Origin: JBELHJ01 sp042091495
GTDB lineage: Bacteria > Bacteroidota > Bacteroidia > Flavobacteriales > Flavobacteriaceae
Direction: 5' to 3'
DNA: 64,000 nucleotides
Assembly: GCA_042091495.1 (NCBI GenBank)
Contig: JBELHJ010000004.1
Coordinates: forward strand, 1-64,000
Shown: positions 35,640 to 44,369 of the stretch, piece by piece
How positions within the stretch are numbered: position 1 is the first letter of the stretch
How the letters are laid out: every line of letters starts with the position of its first letter
Notes under the pieces: model-generated
Database searches by the model: none
What the model was told of the DNA's origin: nothing
Seen by the model: the letters and a program-made list of their open reading frames with translations, nothing else
Position numbers and translations under genes: made by a program

Positions 35640-36643
35640 TGTTTGATGGTGTAGAGTTTTTAAATAGTTATTTTTTCTGGTTGTTTAGTTCTTTTCCAGT
35701 GTTGGTAGCATGGTATATTTATAGATATAAGAAGCAAGCTGTAGAATTAAAAGTTTCCTCGGTAAGGGGATTCAAATTAGAGAGATCGATGCTTAGCTAT
35801 TTTAAGCATTTACTATTTGTATTTCGTCTATTAGCTCTAGGATTTATTATTATAGCACTAGCGAGACCAAGAACGGTGGATGTCTCCACTAAAACCAAAA
35901 AAACAAGTGGAATAGATATTGTTATGGCCATTGATGTATCTGCAAGTATGCTGGCTAAAGATTTATTACCAAATCGATTGGAGGCTCTAAAAAATGTAGC
36001 TTCAGACTTTATCAAAGAACGCCCCAATGATCGTATAGGTCTTGTTGAATATGCAGGTGAAAGCTTCACAAAAACACCAATAACAAGTGATAAAGCTATT
36101 ATTTTGAGATCTCTTAAGGAAATAAAGTACAATACAATAATTGAAGGTGGTACGGCTATAGGCATGGGGTTGGCAACTGCTGTCAATAGATTAAAAGATA
36201 GTGAATCAAAAAGTAAGGTAATTATATTACTTACAGATGGCGTAAATAATGCCGGTTTCATAGACCCTAAAACAGCTAGTGAGTTAGCTGTAGAATATGG
36301 TATTAAAACTTATACTATAGGTTTGGGCACAAATGGGATGGCTCTATCACCGGTTGCTATTTTGCCTAACGGGAAGTTTCAATACGCAAGAGTGCAAGTT
36401 GAAATTGACGAGGACTTACTTAAAGAGATTGCTAAAGTTACAGGTGGCCAATATTTTAGAGCTACTAATAATAGAAGCTTAAAAGAAATATACAAGGAAA
36501 TAGATCAGTTAGAAAAAACAGAAATTGAAGAGTTTAAATTCTATAATTACGATGAAAAATATCGTACATTTTTAGTCATAGCTCTGGGGTTTTTAGTTAT
36601 TGAATTTATTTTAAAGTCAACATTGTTTAGAAGTTTTATTTAA
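35639..36643 (+). CDS. batA: BatA, VWA-domain membrane protein
   Basis: A 334-residue Bat (Bacteroides aerotolerance) protein with two N-terminal membrane segments (about 10-25 and 55-75), a VWA domain with metal-site motif DVSASM near residues 98-103 and later TDGVNN, and a C-terminal membrane segment. The VWA domain faces the periplasm by family topology. Start and stop both overlap the neighbours by one base (ATG within TAATG), so translation is coupled. The Bat complex supports oxidative-stress tolerance in Bacteroides and resistance in Leptospira is disputed; its biochemical role is unsettled. Confidence 0.92.
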   Translation: MFDGVEFLNSYFFWLFSSFPVLVAWYIYRYKKQAVELKVSSVRGFKLERSMLSYFKHLLFVFRLLALGFIIIALARPRTVDVSTKTKKTSGIDIVMAIDVSASMLAKDLLPNRLEALKNVASDFIKERPNDRIGLVEYAGESFTKTPITSDKAIILRSLKEIKYNTIIEGGTAIGMGLATAVNRLKDSESKSKVIILLTDGVNNAGFIDPKTASELAVEYGIKTYTIGLGTNGMALSPVAILPNGKFQYARVQVEIDEDLLKEIAKVTGGQYFRATNNRSLKEIYKEIDQLEKTEIEEFKFYNYDEKYRTFLVIALGFLVIEFILKSTLFRSFI

Positions 36644-37692
36644 TGTATCAATTAGAGGAAAAAATATGGTTTTGGATATTGTTATTAGTCCCTATTGTGG
36701 TTGTAATTCACCTATTATTGATTTTTTGGAGAAGAAAGACTCAAATTAGTTTTGCTAACAAAGCATTATTAGCAAGACTTACCCCAACACAATCCGTATT
36801 TAAACCCATTCTAAAACTTTTAATTTTTTGCCTCGTCATAGTTTTAATTGCGCTAGCACTTGTAAATCCTAAAATAGGTACCAAGCTAGAAACAGTAAAA
36901 CGAGAGGGTGTTGATATTGTTTTTGCTGTTGATGTTTCGAAAAGTATGCTAGCCGAAGACATTGCTCCTAATAGACTAGAAAAAGCAAAGCAGCTGGTAA
37001 CACAAATCATTAATAATTTAGCTAGTGATCGTGTTGGAATTATTGCTTATGCTGGAAAAGCATTCCCACAGCTTCCAATTACTACTGATTATGCATCTGC
37101 TAAAATGTTTTTGCAAAACATGAATACAGAAATGCTTTCCTCTCAAGGTACAGCTATTAATGAAGCCATAGAATTAGCAAAAGGCTATTTTGATGATGAA
37201 AATCAAACTAACAGAGTCTTAATTATAATCTCAGACGGTGAAGACCACTCTGAAATTGCTGCTAACGAGGCCGAAAGTGCAGCTCAAGAGGGGATTAAAA
37301 TATTCACAATTGGTGTAGGAGAATTAAGAGGTGGCCCAATACCTATAAGACGAAACGGAATTTTATTAAATTACAAAAAGGATAGTGATGGAGAAACTGT
37401 AGTTACAAAGCTTAATCCAGAGACACTCAGAAGTATTGCCAATGAAGCCAATGGAACTTATATAGATGGTGCGAATACAACACAAGTTGTTGAAGAAATA
37501 AGAGAGATTTTAAATAAAATGGACAAAACGGAGTTTGAAGCTAAACAATTTGCTGATTTCAAAGATCAATTTCAGTGGTTCTTGGCATTAGCGTTTGCAT
37601 TACTTTTTATGGATGTATTTGTTCTTGAAAGAAAGACCGCATGGCTAAAAAAGCTTAATTTGTTTAATGAAAAGAGACGCGGTGATGAATAA
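36643..37692 (+). CDS. batB: BatB, VWA-domain membrane protein
   Basis: A 349-residue paralogue of BatA with the same plan: two N-terminal membrane segments, a VWA domain with DVSKSM near residues 101-106, NRLEKAKQLV, SDRVGIIAYAG and SDGEDHSE, and one C-terminal membrane segment (WFLALAFALLF). It overlaps batA by one base upstream and batC by 8 bases downstream. BatA and BatB probably form a complex in the inner membrane. Confidence 0.92.
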   Translation: MYQLEEKIWFWILLLVPIVVVIHLLLIFWRRKTQISFANKALLARLTPTQSVFKPILKLLIFCLVIVLIALALVNPKIGTKLETVKREGVDIVFAVDVSKSMLAEDIAPNRLEKAKQLVTQIINNLASDRVGIIAYAGKAFPQLPITTDYASAKMFLQNMNTEMLSSQGTAINEAIELAKGYFDDENQTNRVLIIISDGEDHSEIAANEAESAAQEGIKIFTIGVGELRGGPIPIRRNGILLNYKKDSDGETVVTKLNPETLRSIANEANGTYIDGANTTQVVEEIREILNKMDKTEFEAKQFADFKDQFQWFLALAFALLFMDVFVLERKTAWLKKLNLFNEKRRGDE

Positions 37693-38515
37693 ACTAAGGT
37701 TATTTTTATTATTGGTGACTACAACTGCATTCGGACAACAGTCTGATCCACTAAATTTGAAATTATCTAATAATCTTGTGTATTCCGCAGATGAATTGTC
37801 GTTAAAGAATGATTTTACTAATGCTGAAGCAGATTATAGAAAAGCACTTTCTAAGATAAGAGATAATGAAATAGCCAGCTTTAATTTGGGAAACACCTAT
37901 TTTGAAAATGAAAATTTTGATGAAGCTTTATACAGGTATGAAGAAGCGCTAGAGCATGCAAAATGTAAAGAAGATAAGCATAAAATCTTTCATAATATCG
38001 GAAATATATTAATGGGTCAAAAGCGATGTAAAGAGGCGGTTGAAGCCTATAAAAATGGATTACGATTAAACCCTAAAGATAACGAAACGCGCTATAATTA
38101 TGCTTTAGCTAAAGAGTGCATGGAAAATCAAAGTGACAAAAATCCAGACGATGAAGGAGATGATGAAGAAAATAAAGATGAAAACGAAGAAAAAGATAAA
38201 GAGGAGAAAAATGAAGATGATCAAAAAAAGGAGGGTGATGATCAAAAAGATAAAAACAATCAAGATAGTGACCAAAATCAAGATGGAAATGATAAAGAAG
38301 ATGATCAAGGTAAACCAAATGAAGATAATGAAGGAAAAGATAAAGACAATAAGAATAAGCCTAATCAGCAGCAGCAATCAAGAGAAGGTAAATTATCTCC
38401 TCAACAGATAAAAAACCTTCTGGAAGCAATGAATAACCAAGAACAGAAGGTTCAAAAAAAGATTAATAAAGAAAAGCAAAAAGGAGTTAAAGTAAAAACA
38501 GATAAAGATTGGTAA
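37685..38515 (+). CDS. batC: BatC, exported TPR protein with acidic tail
   Basis: A 276-residue protein with a signal peptide (ending FGQQ), TPR repeats at about 35-140 (FNLGNTYFENENFDEALYRYEEAL, GLRLNPKDNETRYNYALAK) and a low-complexity segment of Asp, Glu, Lys, Asn and Gln at about 146-230, followed by SPQQIKNLLEAMNNQE and a basic tail. The ATG at 37685 lies inside the batB stop region (8-base overlap) and is preferred to an in-frame start 18 bases upstream. The acidic stretch is expected to be disordered. It gives rise to spurious open frames on both strands. Confidence 0.9.
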   Translation: MNKLRLFLLLVTTTAFGQQSDPLNLKLSNNLVYSADELSLKNDFTNAEADYRKALSKIRDNEIASFNLGNTYFENENFDEALYRYEEALEHAKCKEDKHKIFHNIGNILMGQKRCKEAVEAYKNGLRLNPKDNETRYNYALAKECMENQSDKNPDDEGDDEENKDENEEKDKEEKNEDDQKKEGDDQKDKNNQDSDQNQDGNDKEDDQGKPNEDNEGKDKDNKNKPNQQQQSREGKLSPQQIKNLLEAMNNQEQKVQKKINKEKQKGVKVKTDKDW

Positions 38516-40278
38516 TGAAGCATTTGGTTTGTATAATATTTTTTGTTTTAACATCAACAAATGTCCTTTTTTCACAAGTGTCTTTTGAGGCTAAGGTCAG
38601 TAAAAAGAACTTAGGGTTAAATGAACGTTTAAGAGTAGATTTTGTAATGAATCAAGATGGAGATAATTTTAGTCCTCCAGCTTTCGAAAATTTTACTGTG
38701 GTTGGTGGACCTAATCAATCAGTGAGTAATTCATGGATTAATGGGGTTAGATCCTATTCAAAAACTTATTCTTATTATTTAATGCCCAAAAGGAAAGGAA
38801 CTTTTGCTGTTGGTCAAGCTTCTATTCAAATAGAAGGCGCAACGTATAAATCCTCACCGGTCAATATTCAAGTTTCTGAGGCTGTAGAAAAACCAAAAGA
38901 CCCTAACGATCCCAATTATGTAGCATCACAAAATATTGACTTGATAGCAGAGGTGTCTAATAGCTCACCATATCTCAATGAAGCCGTAAGTGTAATATAC
39001 AAGTTGTACTGGTCACCAACCGTAGATATTAAGACACCAAGAGAAATTGATGCACCTAGGTACAATGATTTTTGGAGTCAAAATATTAAAATCAAAGAAT
39101 ATGATATCAAAACCGCCAATTTCAAAGGCGAAGAAAGGTATTATGTGGTTTATAAAAAAGTGGTACTATATCCCCAAAAAACTGGAAAACTTACCATTGA
39201 GCCTTTAACTTTGGATGTCCCCGTTGTGGTTCCAACAAGCCGAAGAGATTTTTTTGGTAATAGGATGAGAACCCAAGTATCTAAAACCATTACAGCAGGA
39301 AGTAGAACACTTAAAGTAAAACCATTACCTGAAGTTAATAGACCGGCAAATTTCACAGGTGCTGTTGGGGATTTTACTTTAGATGTATCATTAAATAAAA
39401 CAACGCTTGACGCTTTAGAATCTCTAGTTGCAAAAGTTGAAGTTTCAGGAAAAGGAAATCTTAAGCTCTTTGATTTACCCCAATTAATAGTACCCAGTGC
39501 TTTAGAGGTGTATGAACCGGAGCATAAAGAACAAGTAACTACTTATCTTAGTGGGATGAAGGGTAAGATTTCAGATTCATATACGATCATTCCTCAATTT
39601 CAAGGCAAATATCCTCTACCTAAAGTGTCTTTTTCATTTTTTGATCCTGTGTCAGAGAGCTATAAAACACTTTCATCAGATGATTTGTTGATAACTGTTT
39701 TGAAAGGACCAATAAATGGCGATTCAGAACCAAAAAATTCAAAGCAACAGGTCAATAAGATTTTAAAAGAAACATCTTCTTTTAAATACATTAAACTCGA
39801 AACACAATTATCCGAGATAGAAAGTAAAGATTGGTTTAATTCATTGCGATTTTGGCTGCTATTTTTGTTACCAATCTTATTGTTACCAATTGTTTTATAT
39901 TTTAAGAAATTTTTAGATGCTAGAAATGCAGATGTTCTAGGATCTAAAGCAAGGGGAGCCAATAGACTTGCAAAAAAATATTTATCTGAAGCTAAAAAAC
40001 AAATCAATATTAACAATGAATTCTATATAGCTTTAGAAAAGGCCTTACATAATTTTATTAAGTCTAAATTGCACATTGAAAATCAAGAATTAAATAAAGA
40101 TAGAATTCAGGAATTACTAATTAATGGGTCTGTTGATTTAAGTGATATAAATGATTTCTTAGCTTTATTAGCACAATGTGAAATGGCTAGGTATGCGCCT
40201 TCAAGTACTTCTAGTTCAAAAACAAATTACTCAAAGGCAATTGAAATAATTTCAAAAATAGATAAACAACTCAGGTAG
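38515..40278 (+). CDS. batD: BatD, BatD/oxygen-tolerance family membrane protein
   Basis: A 587-residue protein with a signal peptide (ending LFSQ), periplasmic Ig-like BatD domains at about 18-440 (VSFEAKVSKKNLGLNERLRV, GPNQSVSNSWING, SYYLMPKRKGTF), one membrane segment near 445-462 (WLLFLLPILLLPIVLYF) and a cytoplasmic helical tail with ALEKALHNFIKSKL. The ATG shares one base with the batC stop. BatD is presumed to contact BatA and BatB in the periplasm. Confidence 0.92.
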   Translation: MKHLVCIIFFVLTSTNVLFSQVSFEAKVSKKNLGLNERLRVDFVMNQDGDNFSPPAFENFTVVGGPNQSVSNSWINGVRSYSKTYSYYLMPKRKGTFAVGQASIQIEGATYKSSPVNIQVSEAVEKPKDPNDPNYVASQNIDLIAEVSNSSPYLNEAVSVIYKLYWSPTVDIKTPREIDAPRYNDFWSQNIKIKEYDIKTANFKGEERYYVVYKKVVLYPQKTGKLTIEPLTLDVPVVVPTSRRDFFGNRMRTQVSKTITAGSRTLKVKPLPEVNRPANFTGAVGDFTLDVSLNKTTLDALESLVAKVEVSGKGNLKLFDLPQLIVPSALEVYEPEHKEQVTTYLSGMKGKISDSYTIIPQFQGKYPLPKVSFSFFDPVSESYKTLSSDDLLITVLKGPINGDSEPKNSKQQVNKILKETSSFKYIKLETQLSEIESKDWFNSLRFWLLFLLPILLLPIVLYFKKFLDARNADVLGSKARGANRLAKKYLSEAKKQININNEFYIALEKALHNFIKSKLHIENQELNKDRIQELLINGSVDLSDINDFLALLAQCEMARYAPSSTSSSKTNYSKAIEIISKIDKQLR

Positions 40279-40279
40279 A

Positions 40280-41032
40280 ATGATACGTATTGTTACTTTT
40301 ATATTTTTGGTTTTTAATGGTTTTATTCAAGCACAAGACCATTTGCGCGAATTTCAAGATGGTAATGCCCACTACAATAATGGAGAATATCTAGAGGCAA
40401 TTGATGAATATAACAGAATTCTAAATGATGGTTTACACTCGTTCGAGTTGTATTTTAATTTAGCCAATGCCCATTACAAACAAAATAACATTGCTGAATC
40501 TATATATTTTTACGAGAAAGCTTTACAACTTGATGGGGATAATAAAGAAGTGCTTTCAAACCTCTCTTTTGCGCAACAAATGACTATCGATGATATTGAT
40601 GTTATACCTAATTCTGGTATAAAAAATATTTTAAATGGTTTAGTTTCAGTCATGGATTCTGACGGTTGGGGAGTATTAATTGTGATATTAATTTGGTTGA
40701 CTGTTTTATTTTTATTGGTTTATTTTTTTTCGAGAAACACAAAAACAAAACGGGTGTCATTTATATTTAGTTTCATTTTATCTGGTGTAATATTATTAAG
40801 CTTTATGATGGGGTTTTATGCCAAATCAATAGAAAATAACAATGTATATGCTATAGTTTTTGATGAGGAAGTTCAAGTTAAAGAAGAACCAAACCTTAGG
40901 TCTTCATTGAGATTTAAACTGCATGAGGGGACCAAAATTCTTTTACTGGACGCAGTAGGTGAGTGGAACAAAATTAAACTAACCAATGGGCAATCAGGTT
41001 GGTTAAAAAGTGGAAGTATAAAGATTTTGTAA
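40280..41032 (+). CDS. batE: BatE, TPR and SH3 domain protein
   Basis: A 250-residue protein that closes the bat operon. A signal peptide (ending IQAQ) is followed by TPR units at about 20-100 (GNAHYNNGEYLEAIDEYNRIL, YFNLANAHYKQNNIAESIYFYEKAL), two membrane segments at about 132-150 and 160-180, and a C-terminal bacterial SH3 domain (VQVKEEPNLRSSLRFKLHEGTKILLLD, GQSGWL). It begins 1 base after batD. No clear terminator follows. Confidence 0.9.
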   Translation: MIRIVTFIFLVFNGFIQAQDHLREFQDGNAHYNNGEYLEAIDEYNRILNDGLHSFELYFNLANAHYKQNNIAESIYFYEKALQLDGDNKEVLSNLSFAQQMTIDDIDVIPNSGIKNILNGLVSVMDSDGWGVLIVILIWLTVLFLLVYFFSRNTKTKRVSFIFSFILSGVILLSFMMGFYAKSIENNNVYAIVFDEEVQVKEEPNLRSSLRFKLHEGTKILLLDAVGEWNKIKLTNGQSGWLKSGSIKIL

Positions 41033-41222
41033 TTAATTTAAATCATAAATTACTATAGCATAATTATATTAAACTTTATAAAGTAGATTTAATCTAATAA
41101 ATTCTCTTTGAAAGCTTGTGAAAACAAATTAAATTAGTCAAAAAATAATTTAAAATTGATTCATTTTACATGTTTGAGGGCTGTCCCTTCAATTTAAAAA
41201 TTTTTAAGAATAATTAATAACT

Positions 41223-42007
41223 ATGAGAAATACTGCAATTACCAAGGTTGTACAGGATGATTTAACTCCTGATTTTGTATTAAACGATTTGATGGAAGGA
41301 AACCAAAGATTTATTGATAATAATTTGACTGCTACAGATCATACTGCTTTAGTTCAACAAACAATAGGAGGACAATTTCCTAAAGCAGCAATTCTTTCAT
41401 GTATAGACTCAAGGGTTCCTGTTGAATATGTTTTTGACCAACATATTGGAGATGTTTTTGTTGCCAGAGTTGCGGGGAATTTTGAGAATGCTGATATTTT
41501 AGGCAGTTTGGAATATTCTTGTAAAGTTGCCGGAAGTAAACTAATTGTTGTTTTAGGACACGAGAGTTGCGGTGCAGTTAAAGCTGCTTGTGACGGTGTT
41601 GAATTAGGAAATATTACACATTTATTATCCAACATAAAACCGGCTGTTGAAGTGTCAAAATCTTCTGAAACGGGGGCTCAAGATTCTTCTAATGCAAAAT
41701 TTGTTGCAAAAACAGTCGAAAATAATGTCAAATTAACTATTCAAAGAATTAGAGAGAAGAGTCCCATATTAAAAGAGATGGANNNNNNNNNNNNNNNNNN
41801 NNNNNNNNNNNNNNNNNNNNNNNNNNNNNNNNNNNNNNNNNNNNNNNNNNNNNNNNNNNNNNNNNNNNNNNNNNNNNNNNNNTCAAATTAACTATTCAAA
41901 GAATTAGAGAGAAGAGTCCCATATTAAAAGAGATGGAGGAACAAGGCGAAATAAAAATTATTGGTGGGGTATACAGTCTTTCCTCGGGGAAAGTGGATTT
42001 AATGTAA
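41223..42007 (+). CDS. Beta-class carbonic anhydrase, split by a false assembly gap
   Basis: Zinc enzyme that interconverts carbon dioxide and bicarbonate. The beta-class zinc ligands are all present: CIDSR near residues 60-64 (Cys with the Asp-Arg dyad) and GHESCGAV near 111-118 (His and Cys). A run of 100 N interrupts the 3' part, but the 55 bases before and after it are identical. Joining the two copies restores one frame of 209 residues ending MEEQGEIKIIGGVYSLSSGKVDLM with a TAA at 42005-42007, a normal end for this family. The gene is therefore intact in the organism. Its last 9 bases overlap the convergent cvpA gene. Confidence 0.92.
41728..41782 (+). repeat. 55-base assembly duplicate, left copy
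   Basis: Identical to 41883-41937 on the other side of the 100 N. The length of 55 equals a common assembler k-mer, so this is an unmerged contig overlap and not a biological repeat. Confidence 0.95.
41783..41882. other. False assembly gap of 100 N
   Basis: The gap separates two contig ends that share 55 identical bases. Removing the N run and one copy gives a continuous carbonic anhydrase gene, so no sequence is missing here. Confidence 0.93.
41883..41937 (+). repeat. 55-base assembly duplicate, right copy
   Basis: Second copy of the bases at 41728-41782; see the left copy. The gene continues at 41938. Confidence 0.95.
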
Positions 42008-42508
42008 TTTACTTTTTTCAGACATTACAGTTTCCAATAAATCCGGAAATATATTTAATGCTGTTGCTTTAATAGGTTCGAAGAAAATTGATGTTTGAAG
42101 CGTTTTCTCTTCAATAAGCATAAGATTAGAGTTTATTAAAGCAAATAGTGTTATCAAAACCCCTATAATCACTGCCATTTTCAATAATCCAAATAGTCCG
42201 CCTAAGAATTTATTTAATAAACCTAATGCAGCAAAATCTGCCAGTTTAGTCAATGCTTTTCCAGCTACAATAATTGAAAGTAGAATTAACATAAAGGTTA
42301 TGGCAAAAGCACTTATTTGTAAATAATTCTCATTCCAGCTAAAGTGTTCCCTTAAAAAATTCGCGCAATAGTCACTAAAGTAGTATGCACCATAAACTCC
42401 TGCTACAAGTCCAATCAAAGAGGCGAGTTCAACGAAAAGCCCTTTAAAAAAACCTTTTACTAAACCGAATCCAAGAAGAATTAGTATAATGATATCTAAT
42501 GCATGCAT
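41999..42508 (-). CDS. cvpA: CvpA family membrane protein
   Basis: A 169-residue inner-membrane protein of the CvpA family, known for a role in colicin V production and envelope stability. It starts MHALDIIILILLGFGLVKGFFKG, the typical CvpA opening, and has four membrane segments (about 3-22, 26-46, 65-85 and 103-125) with the family's LNKFLGGLFGLLK segment between the third and fourth. The ATG at 42508 is preferred; a longer version starting at 42547 adds 13 residues that overlap the divergent promoter region. It overlaps the carbonic anhydrase by 9 bases at the 3' end. Confidence 0.87.
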   Translation of the reverse strand: MHALDIIILILLGFGLVKGFFKGLFVELASLIGLVAGVYGAYYFSDYCANFLREHFSWNENYLQISAFAITFMLILLSIIVAGKALTKLADFAALGLLNKFLGGLFGLLKMAVIIGVLITLFALINSNLMLIEEKTLQTSIFFEPIKATALNIFPDLLETVMSEKSKLH

Positions 42509-42534
42509 AAGTGACAATTTTGAGTAAATATAAT

Positions 42535-42542
42535 TAACTTTG
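42535..42542 (+). promoter_or_regulatory. -7 promoter element (TAACTTTG) before the 118-residue protein
   Basis: TAACTTTG fits TAnnTTTG and lies 16 bases before the ATG at 42559. A -33 TTTTG lies only 12 bases upstream, too close to be convincing. Confidence 0.45.
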
Positions 42543-42558
42543 CCCATTAAAATATATT

Positions 42559-42915
42559 ATGTCTAGAGACGACTTATTAAAAACACGATGGGATAATTTA
42601 GTACAAAAATTATCGCTTCAATTTGCAGATGGAGAGGTGTTAGATTTAGATGCAATTATTTATTTAATTGGTGTTCAAGAGTTAGGTCAGCCGCATAAAA
42701 AATTTAAAAAAGATCAAAAAGTTGATCTCATGCATATCGCAATTTGTAGGCTTTTGGAACCTTATGGCTATTATGAATTTGATTACATAGATGATGATGG
42801 CTGGCCACATTTTAATCTTAAAGAACCATTACCCGTTTTAAAAGCTGGAGAACAAAGTGTTTTGATGAAAGAAGCTATAGTAAACTATTTTATTGAAGCG
42901 GAATATATCCCATAA
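42559..42915 (+). CDS. Conserved protein of unknown function upstream of pheS
   Basis: A 118-residue soluble protein that I recognise only as a conserved flavobacterial family without a name. It has an amphipathic N-terminal helix (SRDDLLKTRWDNLVQKLSLQF), a middle LDAIIYLIGVQELGQ, and GYYEFDYIDDDGWPHFN. No catalytic motif or metal-binding cluster is evident. It has its own -7 element, and pheS follows 35 bases later with a further one. Confidence 0.75.
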   Translation: MSRDDLLKTRWDNLVQKLSLQFADGEVLDLDAIIYLIGVQELGQPHKKFKKDQKVDLMHIAICRLLEPYGYYEFDYIDDDGWPHFNLKEPLPVLKAGEQSVLMKEAIVNYFIEAEYIP

Positions 42916-42923
42916 GAATTAAT

Positions 42924-42931
42924 TAAATTTG
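42924..42931 (+). promoter_or_regulatory. -7 promoter element of pheS (TAAATTTG)
   Basis: TAAATTTG matches TAnnTTTG, 19 bases before the pheS ATG. No clear -33 partner was found, and no leader peptide rich in Phe is present. Confidence 0.5.
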
Positions 42932-42950
42932 CATCACTTTAAAGTAGATT

Positions 42951-43970
42951 ATGTTAGACAAAATAAACGCATTAATTGATGAAGTAACTTCTTTTGATAC
43001 AAAGTCAAAAGATGAGTTAGAAGCTTTTAGAATTAAATTTTTATCAAAAAAAGGAATTCTTAATGATTTGTTTGCTGAGTTTAAATTGGTACCTAACCAT
43101 GAAAAAAAAGATGTTGGACAAGCTATAAATACTCTTAAAAATTCAGCTCAGAATAAGATTAATGCTATTAAAGAAAGTCTTGATTCTGGTAATGATCAGA
43201 AAGCAACATATGGTGATTTAACGCGTCCAGGAGAATCATTAGAACTTGGTGCTCGTCACCCTATTTCCATAGTTAAAAATCAAATTATTGATATCTTTTC
43301 AAGAATAGGATTTAATGTTAGTGAAGGCCCAGAAGTAGAAGACGATTGGCACAACTTTACAGCTTTAAACCTTCCTGAATATCATCCAGCAAGAGATATG
43401 CAGGATACATTCTTTATTCAAACTAATCCTGATATCCTATTAAGAACGCATACAAGTTCTGTTCAAGTGCGTTACATGGAGGAGAATAAACCCCCAATTC
43501 GAACAATCTCTCCTGGTAGAGTTTACAGAAATGAGGCAATTTCTGCAAGGTCACATTGCTTTTTCCATCAAGTTGAAGGGTTATACATTGATAAAGGTGT
43601 TAGTTTTGCCGATCTAAAACAGACCCTTCAGTACTTTACAACCGAACTTTTTGGCAAGTCAAAGATTCGACTTAGACCATCTTATTTTCCATTTACAGAG
43701 CCAAGTGCAGAAGTAGACGTGTATTGGGGTTTAGAGACGGAAACAGATTATAAAATGACTAAAGGGACGGGTTGGTTAGAAATCATGGGATGTGGCATGG
43801 TGGATCCTAATGTTTTGGATAATTGTGGCATTGATTCTTCAGAATTCTCAGGCTTTGCCTTTGGAATGGGGATTGACAGAATAGCCTTACTCCTACATCA
43901 AATTAATGACATTCGCTTATTGAGTGAAAACGATGTTAGATTTCTAGAACAATTTAAAAGTGCTCTTTAA
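42951..43970 (+). CDS. pheS: Phenylalanyl-tRNA synthetase alpha subunit
   Basis: Catalytic subunit of the PheS2-PheT2 enzyme that charges tRNA(Phe). The 339-residue protein has the N-terminal coiled coil that binds tRNA (about 1-90), [10 protein letters not shown], motif 2 ([22 protein letters not shown]) near residues 185-206 and motif 3 ([14 protein letters not shown]) near the end, the class II synthetase signatures. Length is normal. The beta subunit pheT is not in this window, so the two subunits are encoded apart. It lies 3 bases before the next conserved gene. Confidence 0.96.
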   Translation: MLDKINALIDEVTSFDTKSKDELEAFRIKFLSKKGILNDLFAEFKLVPNHEKKDVGQAINTLKNSAQNKINAIKESLDSGNDQKATYGDLTRPGESLELGARHPISIVKNQIIDIFSRIGFNVSEGPEVEDDWHNFTALNLPEYHPARDMQDTFFIQTNPDILLRTHTSSVQVRYMEENKPPIRTISPGRVYRNEAISARSHCFFHQVEGLYIDKGVSFADLKQTLQYFTTELFGKSKIRLRPSYFPFTEPSAEVDVYWGLETETDYKMTKGTGWLEIMGCGMVDPNVLDNCGIDSSEFSGFAFGMGIDRIALLLHQINDIRLLSENDVRFLEQFKSAL

Positions 43971-43973
43971 ATA

Positions 43974-44369
43974 ATGAAAAAGGATATTGTTGTTCCTAAA
44001 GTTGAGGATGTTTATGTAGCCTCGGTTAAAGAATTTAATGAAATCTACAGAACTGAAGATTGGAATATTTATATCATAAATAATAAGTCAGTTGCTTTAG
44101 AAATGATTTTAATTGTTTCTACGGGGTATTCTTCAGATAAAATTACTTCAACAATGAGACATAAATTGGAAGCATTACCCCCTAAGAGTTATGCTAAGGT
44201 TGAATTGATTATGAAAGACCTATTATCTTTAAAAAATGAATTTTTAGTGACTTTTTTTCAAGACAATAAAATGTACGATAAATCATTTGTTTTTGAACCC
44301 AACACAATTAATAATTTGAGCTTAAAAAAACTCCCCTTAATTAAAGAATTAGGGGTATTAGCTAATTAA
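43974..44369 (+). CDS. Conserved protein of unknown function downstream of pheS
   Basis: A 131-residue soluble protein 3 bases after pheS and surely co-transcribed. Visible features are an opening VPKVEDVYVASVKEFNEIYRTEDWNIYIIN, a central ALEMILIVSTGY and a C-terminal FVFEPNTINNLSLKKLPLI. Proteins of this type in related bacteria are sometimes labelled phenylalanyl-tRNA synthetase alpha subunit, which is a transfer of the neighbour's name; it has no synthetase motifs. Function unknown. The 3' end overlaps gpsA by 8 bases and contains the gpsA terminator. Confidence 0.78.
   Translation: MKKDIVVPKVEDVYVASVKEFNEIYRTEDWNIYIINNKSVALEMILIVSTGYSSDKITSTMRHKLEALPPKSYAKVELIMKDLLSLKNEFLVTFFQDNKMYDKSFVFEPNTINNLSLKKLPLIKELGVLAN
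44324..44355 (-). terminator. gpsA terminator inside the opposite gene
   Basis: On the minus strand a CCCCTAATT/AATTAAGGGG stem (one bulge) is followed by AG and seven T, a plausible intrinsic terminator for gpsA. It lies entirely within the coding end of the convergent gene. Confidence 0.65.

Noticed and set aside
38105..38411. Open frames on both strands across the acidic part of batC
   Set aside because: They arise from the biased purine-rich repeat-like codons of batC; their products are monotonous Ile/Phe/Leu or Lys/Met strings without starts, promoters or family features.
41223..41882. Carbonic anhydrase as a truncated pseudogene
   Set aside because: The break is an assembly artefact: identical 55-base flanks join to an intact gene with a normal C-terminus.
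41728..41937. Direct repeat that could mark a transposon target or attachment site
   Set aside because: The copies border an N run, lie inside one gene and have k-mer length; joining them repairs the gene, so this is not biological.
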